From the NCBI GenBank assembly GCA_022563275.1, contig JADFNR010000163.1:1-5554 (forward strand): a DNA stretch of 5,554 nt, in the 5' to 3' direction. A program made the translations under genes and the position numbers. Positions 1 to 5,525 of this stretch are shown here, one piece after another. Each line of letters begins with the position of its first letter. Positions within the stretch are counted from its first letter, which is position 1. This DNA comes from Chloroflexota bacterium. Lineage in GTDB: Bacteria > Chloroflexota > Dehalococcoidia > UBA3495. The notes below the pieces were generated by a model, which saw only the letters and a list, made by a program, of their open reading frames with translations, searched no databases and was not told the origin of the DNA.

Positions 1-156
1 CGGGATTATCCGACTCAACACCGGATAAGGTTTCCCCATTCGGGTATCCCCGACTATGCCCACTAGACGGCTCATCGAGGCTTATCGCAGCCTTGCCGCG
101 CCCTTCATCGGCTTTTGGTCCCAAGGCATCCACCGTAAGCCCTTAATAACTTGACC
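1..156 (-). rRNA. rrl: 23S ribosomal RNA, 5' end (partial, runs off the left edge)
   Basis: Read on the minus strand, this is the start of a bacterial large-subunit rRNA. The first bases are GGTCAAG, followed by the hallmark stretches ACGGTGGATGCC, GATGAAGG, GCGATAAGCC and CCGAATGGGGAAACC, in the order and spacing of domain I of E. coli 23S rRNA. The mature 5' end is placed at about 156 by aligning GGTCAAG with the GGTTAAG start of E. coli 23S; it could be off by a few bases. The rest of the gene lies beyond the left edge. No 16S gene or spacer tRNA lies upstream: the next gene upstream is the crotonase at 494-1360, about 340 bases away. The 23S gene therefore has its own promoter rather than being transcribed behind 16S. 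Confidence 0.96.
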
Positions 157-354
157 CACGCAAGGAACTTCAAACCTTTGCGTGCATCTTTCTTGTTACG
201 CAGGACTAATTGCAGTTTCTTATTCTCTTTTTAAGGTGCCACACAAGAGAAACGACGGCCAGGGGTTTCCCCCGAACCGCCGTCCAGGTATCCCATGATT
301 CAGCTTATTTCAGGTAAGAATCATCATTAAGCGAGACGCCATACCCCTGTGCGA
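157..354 (-). other. 23S rRNA leader with four successive hairpins
   Basis: This is the predicted transcribed leader, from about 7 bases below the -10 box to the 23S 5' end. In transcript order it can fold into four hairpins: arms 318-324 and 295-301 (7 bp, 16-nt loop); arms 279-284 and 254-259 (6 bp) enclosing a GGGG/CCCC stem; arms 245-251 and 223-229 (7 bp); and arms 175-184 and 157-165 (9 bp with one bulged base), which ends directly at the mature 23S 5' end. I see no clear boxA antiterminator, no tRNA and no protein gene here. The last hairpin may mark a processing site, but bacterial 23S precursors usually use a long stem between 5' and 3' flanks, and the 3' flank is outside the window. 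The pairings are read from the sequence; their roles are inferred. Confidence 0.6.
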
Positions 355-360
355 GCCACA

Positions 361-389
361 ATTATATGCGTGCCCACGACCAGAGTCAA
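361..389 (-). promoter_or_regulatory. Sigma70-type promoter of the 23S rRNA gene
   Basis: On the minus strand, TTGACT (384-389) and a perfect TATAAT (361-366) are separated by exactly 17 bases, close to the housekeeping consensus. The predicted start point near 354 gives a leader of about 200 nt before the 23S 5' end. It lies between the end of the crotonase gene and the rRNA, on the same strand, which is where an unlinked 23S gene needs a promoter. I see no clear AT-rich UP element upstream. Confidence 0.85.
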
Positions 390-415
390 TAGTCTCACAC
401 GCCCATTTTTAGGTT

Positions 416-471
416 CGGTAAGATTCGTTACCGCAGCCCATCAACAATGCCTGAACGCAAAGATGATGGGC
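416..471 (-). terminator. Tandem hairpins after the crotonase gene, possible terminator
   Basis: Starting 22 bases after the crotonase stop codon, the minus-strand transcript can form an 8-bp perfect stem, GCCCATCA with TGATGGGC (arms 464-471 and 436-443, 20-nt loop). A second, 6-bp perfect stem follows, CGGTAA with TTACCG (arms 428-433 and 416-421, 6-nt loop). There is no T-run after either, so this is not a classic intrinsic terminator. The position, between the crotonase gene and the strong rRNA promoter, suggests they end or insulate the crotonase transcript. Confidence 0.4.
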
Positions 472-493
472 CGGGAAGGGCTGAAGGAGCGGC

Positions 494-1360
494 CTACCGC
501 CCCTTGAACTCGGCCGGCCGCTTTTCTAGGAATGCCTGGACCGCTTCTTTGTGGTCCTCGGTCATCCGCACCTGCTCCTGGGCCACGTGGGCCAAATCCA
601 ACGCCTCTTCGAACTCCATGGACAGGCTCTTGTGCACCAGGTATTTGATCAGCGCGTGAGACTGGGTCGCCCCTTTAGCCAACCGAGTGGCCAGCTCCAG
701 GGAGGCGTCGAACAGCTCGTCGTCTGGCAGCAATTTGCTGGCGATGCCCAGCCGGTAGGCCTCCGCTCCGTCGATGCGGTCGCCGGTGTATTGGAGCAGC
801 AGGGTGTTGCTCATGCCGATCAGCCGGGGCAGTTGCCAACAGCTCCCGTCGCCGGGAATCAGACCCATCCTGGAAAAGGCCTCGGAGAAGACCGTTTTCT
901 CGGCGGTGTAGCGGATGTCGCAGGCCAGGGCCACGCCCATCCCCACGCCGATGGCGTGGCCGTTGACCGCCGCGATAGACGGCTTCTGCAGTTTGTGGAT
1001 CCTGAGGGGGACCCGGCTGGCCTGGCCGCCCAACGCCACCTTCTGGCCCCGGGTGGCGTACCGGCTCTCCATCTTGCCCCAGGGCAGTGGTTCGCCCGAT
1101 GCGTCGGGGCCGTCAACTTTTCCGGCCTCACGGTCCTGGATGCGCTGGCTGAAACCCCGTACGTTGGCGCCGGAGCAGAATGAAGGCTCGGTCCCGGTGA
1201 GCAGCAGCACCCGGCACGCCGGATCATCCTCAAAGTTGTCCAGGCACTCCATCATCTCGTCGGCCATCTGCGGGCCCAGGGCGTTCCTGGTGGCAGGGTC
1301 GTGCATCGTAACGATGTAGACTCCTTCCCGGTTCTCGGTCTGGATAAACTCGTAGGCCAT
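494..1360 (-). CDS. Enoyl-CoA hydratase/isomerase (crotonase) family protein
   Basis: A 288-residue crotonase-fold protein, a family that binds acyl-CoA thioesters and stabilises an enolate in an oxyanion hole. Visible family motifs are FCSGANVRGF (61-70, first oxyanion-hole strand), KPSIAAVNGHAIGVGMG (126-142), ALACDIRYTAEK (144-155), AFSRMGLIPGDG (161-172), and the C-terminal tail EDHKEAVQAFLEKRPAEFKG. The two glutamates used by classical hydratases (Glu144 and Glu164 in the rat enzyme) align with Gly142 and Phe162 by motif spacing, so simple enoyl-CoA hydration is unlikely. The AFSRMGLIP stretch resembles PaaG-type isomerases. Residues about 71-113 form a longer loop than in the usual 260-residue members. 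The start chosen is ATG at 1360, supported by AGGTGA five bases upstream and by the normal crotonase N-terminus MAYEF; a GTG at 1498 would add 46 unrelated residues. It is divergent from the monooxygenase gene at 1550. The substrate is unknown. Confidence 0.92.
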   Translation of the reverse strand: MAYEFIQTENREGVYIVTMHDPATRNALGPQMADEMMECLDNFEDDPACRVLLLTGTEPSFCSGANVRGFSQRIQDREAGKVDGPDASGEPLPWGKMESRYATRGQKVALGGQASRVPLRIHKLQKPSIAAVNGHAIGVGMGVALACDIRYTAEKTVFSEAFSRMGLIPGDGSCWQLPRLIGMSNTLLLQYTGDRIDGAEAYRLGIASKLLPDDELFDASLELATRLAKGATQSHALIKYLVHKSLSMEFEEALDLAHVAQEQVRMTEDHKEAVQAFLEKRPAEFKGR

Positions 1361-1365
1361 TAATT

Positions 1366-1371
1366 TCACCT
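1366..1371 (-). promoter_or_regulatory. Ribosome binding site of the crotonase gene
   Basis: AGGTGA on the minus strand, five bases before the ATG at 1360. It decides in favour of the 288-residue product over the upstream GTG at 1498. Confidence 0.7.
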
Positions 1372-1536
1372 GCTGGTATCGTCGTTTCTTCCCGCCCCGA
1401 AAACCTCTCAGATCGACCTCTCGACCGGCTCGGCACAGGCTCAGGACTTGATTAGGCAGAGCCCCATCAGTACACTCCGCGAAGCATACCACACGCACGT
1501 TGCAGAACAGCCTAAGTATGATGGTCTCCCCACGGC

Positions 1537-1542
1537 GGAGGG
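1537..1542 (+). promoter_or_regulatory. Ribosome binding site of the monooxygenase gene
   Basis: GGAGGG lies seven bases before the ATG at 1550, a strong Shine-Dalgarno match. It fixes the start there rather than at the in-frame TTG at 1448, which would add 34 residues unlike the family's N-terminus. Confidence 0.8.
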
Positions 1543-1549
1543 TAGTCCG

Positions 1550-2740
1550 ATGAAAACCGACGTCGACGGCAGCCTTCTGGAACGCGTTCGCGAGATTGGG
1601 CCGGTCCTCAGGGCCAATGTGGCGGAGGGCGAGCGGTTGCGCCGGCTTCCTCAGGGGTCTTTCGATGCCCTGACCGGCTCCGGCCTGCTCACCATGCTGA
1701 CACCCAGGTCCATGGGCGGCCTGGAATTGGACCCGGTATCCTACGCTTCGGTGATCGAGGAGACCGTAAGGTTCGACCCAGCGGCGGCGTGGACTCTGAC
1801 CAATCCCTTGTTATGGGCGTTCTTCTGCTCCCGGCTTCCCGGCCAGGGGGCGTTGGAGCTGTTGGGTGAAGACCCGCGGGCGATGTTCGCCGCCTCCATC
1901 ACGCCACCGATGAAGGCGGAGCCGGTCGAGGGCGGGTTTAAAATCACTGGAGACGGCCGCTTCGTCAGTAACTGCCACCACGCCAGATGGATCGCCGCAA
2001 CCTGCCTTATCGCTGAAGATTCAACTTCTGGTCCAAGCCCTGATCAAACGTCCCGGGGCCGGATGATCTGGGCGTATATATCCCAGGAAGATTGTAAGAT
2101 TCTTGACACCTGGGACGTCCTGGGGATGCGCGCCACCGGCAGCGACGATATACGGGTGGACGGCGCGTTCGTGCCCGCCCACCGCGTGTTTCCATTCACC
2201 CCTGAGTTTGAATTGGGTCCCAGTTTTCAAGGGCCTCTCTACCGGTTCTCATTCATCGGAATTGTGACCGCGGCGTTAACACCGGTGATGCTGGGCATCG
2301 CCCGGGTTGCCATCGATGAGGCAGCATCGTTGGCCCGAGAGAAGACCGCGACCGGAAATAGCTCCGCTCTCTGGATGACCCCTTCGGTCCAATCGCAGAT
2401 CGGTCAGGTGGAGGCGACTCTCCGGGCCGCCCGGGCCCTGCTCTACCAGACCTTGGATGATGTCTGGCAATGGGTCGTGTCCGGACAAGACGTGACAACC
2501 GCGCAGCGGGCTGATCTGCTGCTGGCGGCAACCAACGCGTCCGAAAGTTCCGTCCGGGTGGTGGAGCGTATGCACACCCTGGCGGGGACCACGGGCATCT
2601 ACAGCGGGAACCCCATCGAGCGTTGTTTCCGCGACATACAGGTCGCCAGACAGCACCGCTTCTATACGGAAGGCCGCTATGAGACCTTCGGAAGGATGTA
2701 CTTCGGCCTGGAACCGGATTACGGCATGGTGATGCTGTAG
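1550..2740 (+). CDS. Acyl-CoA-dehydrogenase-like flavin-dependent monooxygenase (class D type)
   Basis: A 396-residue protein with the acyl-CoA dehydrogenase fold: an N-terminal helical domain (about 10-110), a central beta domain (about 111-215) and a C-terminal helical bundle (about 235-370). Key stretches are LTPRSMGGLELD (50-61), GDGRFVSNCHHARWI (134-148), DTWDVLGMRATGSDDIRVDG (186-205), and GTTGIYSGNPIERCFRDIQ (346-364) followed by RQH. The last stretch, with RD and a nearby His, is typical of the type-2 C-terminal domain in oxygenases such as HsaA and HpaB-like enzymes, not of the glutamate-bearing region of true acyl-CoA dehydrogenases. Such oxygenases use reduced flavin from a separate reductase to hydroxylate aromatic or related substrates. 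No reductase gene is in the window. The start is fixed by GGAGGG at 1537-1542. The MOSC gene follows on the same strand 74 bases downstream. A true dehydrogenase remains possible; the substrate is unknown. Confidence 0.88.
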   Translation: MKTDVDGSLLERVREIGPVLRANVAEGERLRRLPQGSFDALTGSGLLTMLTPRSMGGLELDPVSYASVIEETVRFDPAAAWTLTNPLLWAFFCSRLPGQGALELLGEDPRAMFAASITPPMKAEPVEGGFKITGDGRFVSNCHHARWIAATCLIAEDSTSGPSPDQTSRGRMIWAYISQEDCKILDTWDVLGMRATGSDDIRVDGAFVPAHRVFPFTPEFELGPSFQGPLYRFSFIGIVTAALTPVMLGIARVAIDEAASLAREKTATGNSSALWMTPSVQSQIGQVEATLRAARALLYQTLDDVWQWVVSGQDVTTAQRADLLLAATNASESSVRVVERMHTLAGTTGIYSGNPIERCFRDIQVARQHRFYTEGRYETFGRMYFGLEPDYGMVML

Positions 2741-2814
2741 AATGCTTTCAAGTTCGAGGATTATTCAAAATAAAACATGTTCCTGATCGCCCAGTATCAA
2801 GGAGACGCAACGTA

Positions 2815-3240
2815 ATGCAGCAGGGAAGTATCACCAATCTGCACATCGCACGGGTCAAGGGCACGCCGTCTGACCCGGTCCAACAGGCAACGGCAATCTC
2901 CGGCCTGGGACTCGAGGGCGACCGCAGCGCCTATGAAGGGAACCTCCGCCAGGTCCTGTTCATAGACAAAGGAGTCTTGGACGAACTTGGGCTGGCACCC
3001 GGCCAGGTTAAGGAAAACATCACCGTCACAGGCCTGGACCTGACCCAGACCAAGGCCGGCCAGGTTTTCTCCATCGGCGACGAGGTGACCATGGAACTCG
3101 TGGGCGAGTGCGAGGCCTGCGGCAAGATGGACGCGCTAGTGCTGGGTCTCCAGGACAAGATCGACGGGAAGCGCGGCATGCTGGCCAAGGTCTTAAACGG
3201 CGGCAACATCAGGGTGGGAGATTCCGTTAGGGTTGAGTAG
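2815..3240 (+). CDS. Small stand-alone MOSC domain protein
   Basis: A 141-residue protein consisting almost only of a MOSC domain, the beta-barrel also found at the C-terminus of molybdenum cofactor sulfurases and in mARC-type enzymes and YiiM. Recognisable are GLGLEGDRSA (30-39), RQVLFID (45-51), LGLAPGQVKENITVTGLDL (58-76), GDEVTMELVGECEACGKM (88-105) and the end RGMLAKVLNGGNIRVGDSV (120-138). Cys99 and Cys102 form a CxxC, and one of them is expected to be the conserved cysteine of the family. MOSC proteins are thought to handle sulfur or metal-sulfur groups; stand-alone short ones are mostly uncharacterised. The start ATG has AAGGAG at 2799-2804. It may be cotranscribed with the monooxygenase gene 74 bases upstream, although no molybdenum enzyme is visible here. 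It is followed by the strong terminator at 3270-3302. Confidence 0.9.
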   Translation: MQQGSITNLHIARVKGTPSDPVQQATAISGLGLEGDRSAYEGNLRQVLFIDKGVLDELGLAPGQVKENITVTGLDLTQTKAGQVFSIGDEVTMELVGECEACGKMDALVLGLQDKIDGKRGMLAKVLNGGNIRVGDSVRVE

Positions 3241-3269
3241 TATTCCCTTCGTCCACGAAAACGGAAACT

Positions 3270-3302
3270 AAAAAGGCCCCGGAATTACTCCGGGGCCTTT
3301 TT
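3270..3302. terminator. Bidirectional intrinsic terminator
   Basis: A perfect 14-bp stem (arms 3270-3283 and 3289-3302) with a 5-base loop. The GGCCCCGG core is flanked by five A on the left and five T on the right, so the hairpin has a T-run after it on both strands. It lies 29 bases after the MOSC stop (plus) and 19 bases after the stop of the converging gene at 3322 (minus), so one element can end both transcripts. Confidence 0.95.
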
Positions 3303-3321
3303 ATTCCTATGTCACCGGGGT

Positions 3322-3897
3322 TTAAGGGGTGCGGCCGCTCAGACCCAGCAACCGGTCCTGGGCGCTGCCGCTTCCCGACACGGTTACCTCGGGTCCAAAG
3401 AAAGCGCCATCCCGGCCGCCTGCCAAAGCCGGGGTAAGGGCCGAAAGACCAAGTTCTGCCAACGAGTTGTCGATGGTCGAATCTTGGCCGGTGGCCTTGC
3501 CCAAGTCCCATTTATGGATGATCATGTCCGTGATCGGGATCATGATGAAATTGCCACCCGGCATCGCGCCGAAAGGCGTCTCCATGGTATCTTCCAGATT
3601 CACCTTCTTCAGAGCAGCCAGCGTGGTGTCGGTAATCGCCTTAAATGCCGCCTCTGCGCCCCCGGACGGCAACGCGTGGTCCAACTTTCCCATAGCCGCC
3701 ATGTCGGGTTTACCTTTCGACACCACAGCGTTCGCCATAGCTTGGACCGCGAGGGCGTGATTTATGAGCGATTGAACGCTCCACTCGGTGCAGGGTGTGC
3801 CGGAATTGAGTTGGGCCGCGGTGACCCCGGCCATTAGGGGGGCTAAAGCTTGAACGGCGCTCTCATATGCCTCGATTGGATTCGGTCCTTGTGCCAT
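3322..3897 (-). CDS. TIGR03086 / maleylpyruvate isomerase N-terminal-like (DinB-fold) protein
   Basis: A 191-residue soluble protein of the DinB/MDMPI helical-bundle superfamily, most like the TIGR03086 group. The N-terminal signature TPCTEWSVQSLINHAL spans 34-49 and includes His47. The second signature ITDMIIHKWDLGKATGQD spans 122-139 with His128. These histidines, with another acidic or His residue, match the metal site usual in this fold. Characterised relatives include mycothiol- or bacillithiol-dependent isomerases and transferases, but TIGR03086 members themselves mostly lack an assigned reaction, and the thiol used here, if any, is unknown. The length is normal for the group. The ATG has GGAGG at 3904-3908, six bases upstream. 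It has its own promoter (4014-4042) and ends in the bidirectional terminator, so it is probably a single-gene transcript. Confidence 0.85.
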   Translation of the reverse strand: MAQGPNPIEAYESAVQALAPLMAGVTAAQLNSGTPCTEWSVQSLINHALAVQAMANAVVSKGKPDMAAMGKLDHALPSGGAEAAFKAITDTTLAALKKVNLEDTMETPFGAMPGGNFIMIPITDMIIHKWDLGKATGQDSTIDNSLAELGLSALTPALAGGRDGAFFGPEVTVSGSGSAQDRLLGLSGRTP

Positions 3898-4007
3898 GGT
3901 AGTCCTCCAAATATCATTACAAATTTCCGATTCGGGGATGAATACGTTAATGACGCCTTAGCAGATCGCAAGGGTTACGCCATTCGGCGAAATACCGGTG
4001 CGAATGT
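3898..4007 (-). promoter_or_regulatory. Long 5' leader of the TIGR03086-like gene
   Basis: The predicted transcript start near 4007 gives an untranslated leader of about 110 nt. It can form either a CATTCG/CGAATG stem (arms 4001-4006 and 3981-3986) or a small overlapping CGCC-loop-GGCG hairpin (3978-3989); the two exclude each other. I do not recognise a known riboswitch, and no coding sequence is evident. Confidence 0.35.
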
Positions 4008-4013
4008 CGCAAG

Positions 4014-4042
4014 ATTGTATCCGCCGAAAAACAAATGGTCAA
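4014..4042 (-). promoter_or_regulatory. Sigma70-type promoter of the TIGR03086-like gene
   Basis: On the minus strand, TTGACC (4037-4042) and TACAAT (4014-4019) are spaced by exactly 17 bases, five of six consensus matches in each box. The -35 box is inside the 3' arm of the terminator hairpin of the upstream MmgE/PrpD gene, so the end of one unit and the start of the next share the same bases. Confidence 0.75.
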
Positions 4043-4071
4043 CCGGGCGGTGTCCGCGCCTGGTTGACCAT
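4026..4071 (-). terminator. Intrinsic terminator of the MmgE/PrpD gene
   Basis: Beginning 32 bases after the stop codon, a perfect 10-bp inverted repeat, ATGGTCAACC with GGTTGACCAT (arms 4062-4071 and 4035-4044), encloses a further GGCG/CGCC stem with one mismatch between them and a 7-base loop. On the minus strand it is followed directly by TTTGTTTTT (4026-4034). The layout is that of a Rho-independent terminator. The repeat also contains TGGTTGACCA, which resembles the TGGTnnACCA shape of some GntR/FadR-type operators, so an operator role is a weaker alternative. Confidence 0.85.
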
Positions 4072-4102
4072 CCATTGATCAGGTCCGGCGATCAGGTCGG
4101 GG

Positions 4103-5473
4103 TTACGACTTCTCGGCCACCAGCGTGCTGCGGATAGCGGTGGCGATGTCGGTCATCTCCGGGATGTTTTCCCAGGTCTCTATGGCCTTGGCGGCGCCGT
4201 CGGCCGAGAGCACCCGGGAGACGTTCTCCTGGAACTTCTCTTTGATGGCGTCGAAACCCCAGGGATTCTTCTGACTGCCCAGGACATCTGCCCTGGCGGT
4301 GACATGCTCGAAGACCCGGCCGTCCTTCAAGGTGATCTTGACCTTGAGGCCGTCGCCGGAATCGGTGAGCAGTTCCTCGGACTTGGCCATGACCCTGGTG
4401 CGGACCTTGCCCATGGTGTCGTTGATGGTCCCGTCGCCGATCTTCTCTTCGGTGAAGGTGTCGATGCCGATCTCACCATCGACCAAGGCCGCGGCCACGT
4501 TGTACTTGGCGCTGAACTTTCCCTTCAACTCGTCTTCGGGCTCCTGATAGAGCATGACCACCGAGAAGTAGGACTGGTCGATCTCGGCGTCGGCCACGTC
4601 TTCGTAGGTGAAATCGTTGTCCCGCATCAGGCTGAAAAGGCTGTCGAGCATGGCGTGGTTGCCGCCGCAGCAGGGGTACTTCTTGATCATCAGGGCGTCC
4701 TGGGTGCGGAAGGGCTTGCCCATATTCTCGGCCATGCGGTCCAGGTCGTAGATGCCCTCGCCCAAGACCACGTTGGTGAAGCCGAAGGGGTGCTCAAGCA
4801 CCTGGTCGCCGGCGGTCAGGCCCATCTGGGCCAGCTGCACGGCGGTCACCCCATCGCGGCCGACCAGCCCGGCGTGGAGGGGCTTGGTCATGGTCCCGAA
4901 ATTGTGGATCAGGCCGGATGACATGGACCCGGCCATGCCCAGGGCCATGATGGTCTGGTGTACGTCTAGTTTCAGCAGCTTGGCGCAGGCGGCGGTGCAG
5001 GCCAGGCGTCCGATGACCGCCGTGCTGTGGAAGCCCTTATCCATCTGTTTGTACTTGGTCTCGTGGGCCAGGGCCAGGCCGATCTCGCAGCCCACCACGT
5101 AGGCCTCCAGCAGGTCGCGGCCGGTGGCCCCAGTGTGTTCGCCGATGGCCAGCAAGGCCGGGAAGATGGCGACGGTGGGATGCCCGAAGCCGCCGAAGTC
5201 GTCGAAGTCCAAGGCGTGGCCCATGGTGCCGTTGGCCAGCGCGGCGTTGGCCTGGGTGCTCTGGAACCCACCGGCCAGGATGGTGGACTCGGGGGCGGCC
5301 CCCATGCTGCTGGTATACTTCTGGATTATCTCTCCAACGGGCTGCTGCGAGCCTGCCAGGATAACCCCCAATAGGTCGAAGCAAGATTCGTTGGCGACGC
5401 GGATGGCGTCGGGCGGGATGTCCTCATAGTTGGTGTCGACGATCCACTTGGCGATGGTCTCGGTTGCGCCCAT
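4103..5473 (-). CDS. MmgE/PrpD family protein
   Basis: A 456-residue, full-length member of the MmgE/PrpD family, which includes 2-methylcitrate dehydratase, cis-aconitate decarboxylase and iminodisuccinate epimerase. Family motifs appear in order: GHALDFDD (85-92), HPTVAIFPALLA (98-109), KGFHSTAVIGRLACTAACAK (146-165), GTMTKPLHAGLVGRDGV (193-209), KKYPCCGGNHAMLD (264-277) and KGKFSAKYNVAAALVDGEIG (317-336). Asp91/Asp92, His98, His149, Lys197 and His273 sit where the family's active-site residues are expected. No methylcitrate-cycle partner (citrate synthase-like or isocitrate lyase-like gene) is nearby, so propionate metabolism is not supported by context and the substrate is open. The ATG at 5473 has GGAGGG at 5479-5484. 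The gene has its own promoter upstream and its own terminator, and appears to be a single-gene transcript. It is cytoplasmic, with no signal peptide. Confidence 0.93.
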   Translation of the reverse strand: MGATETIAKWIVDTNYEDIPPDAIRVANESCFDLLGVILAGSQQPVGEIIQKYTSSMGAAPESTILAGGFQSTQANAALANGTMGHALDFDDFGGFGHPTVAIFPALLAIGEHTGATGRDLLEAYVVGCEIGLALAHETKYKQMDKGFHSTAVIGRLACTAACAKLLKLDVHQTIMALGMAGSMSSGLIHNFGTMTKPLHAGLVGRDGVTAVQLAQMGLTAGDQVLEHPFGFTNVVLGEGIYDLDRMAENMGKPFRTQDALMIKKYPCCGGNHAMLDSLFSLMRDNDFTYEDVADAEIDQSYFSVVMLYQEPEDELKGKFSAKYNVAAALVDGEIGIDTFTEEKIGDGTINDTMGKVRTRVMAKSEELLTDSGDGLKVKITLKDGRVFEHVTARADVLGSQKNPWGFDAIKEKFQENVSRVLSADGAAKAIETWENIPEMTDIATAIRSTLVAEKS

Positions 5474-5525
5474 GCTGTCCCTCCGTTCTACCGCTTTTTT
5501 GTATCAGGCTCAGATTGTGCGCCCC

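Larger units (their letters stand above)
1361..1549. promoter_or_regulatory. Divergent intergenic region between crotonase and monooxygenase genes
   Basis: These 189 bases separate two divergently transcribed genes, an arrangement that often holds shared control sites. On the plus strand, TTGATT (1448-1453) and TACACT (1471-1476) are spaced by 17 bases, a moderate sigma70 candidate (4 of 6 matches each) for the monooxygenase gene. A tandem TCGACC pair (1413-1418 and 1421-1426, 8-base period) could be an operator but is short enough to be chance. I found no convincing minus-strand promoter for the crotonase. No regulator gene is adjacent. Confidence 0.35.

Noticed and set aside
157..493. Possible spacer tRNA (Ile or Ala) before 23S
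   Set aside because: No cloverleaf, no T-loop GGTTCGAATCC-like sequence and no acceptor pairing were found; GGTTCG at 273-278 sits inside a simple nested hairpin.
447..659. Short plus-strand open frame starting in the hairpin region after the crotonase
   Set aside because: It overlaps the crotonase 3' end antisense, has no motif, and its start lies in the loop of a hairpin with no clear ribosome binding site.
551..1183. Open frame of 210 codons on the plus strand
   Set aside because: It lies opposite the crotonase gene, has no family motif or ribosome binding site that I can see, and its His/Gln/Gly-rich composition is typical of an antisense shadow in GC-rich DNA.
1361..1498. N-terminal extension of the crotonase from a GTG at 1498
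   Set aside because: The extra 46 residues do not look like the family, and the ATG at 1360 has a good ribosome binding site and the normal N-terminus.
1448..1549. N-terminal extension of the monooxygenase from a TTG at 1448
   Set aside because: GGAGGG sits at the right distance from the ATG at 1550, and the upstream 34 residues have no family features.
2747..2776. Possible separate promoter for the MOSC gene (TTCAAG, 18 bases, TAAAAC)
   Set aside because: Both boxes match poorly, and cotranscription with the upstream gene is at least as likely.
3850..4137. Plus-strand open frame across the region between the two minus-strand genes
   Set aside because: It runs through a terminator hairpin and a promoter and has no recognisable protein feature.
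4304..4921. Open frame of 205 codons on the plus strand
   Set aside because: It is antisense to the well-supported MmgE/PrpD gene and has shadow-like Val/Gly/His-rich composition with no recognisable domain.
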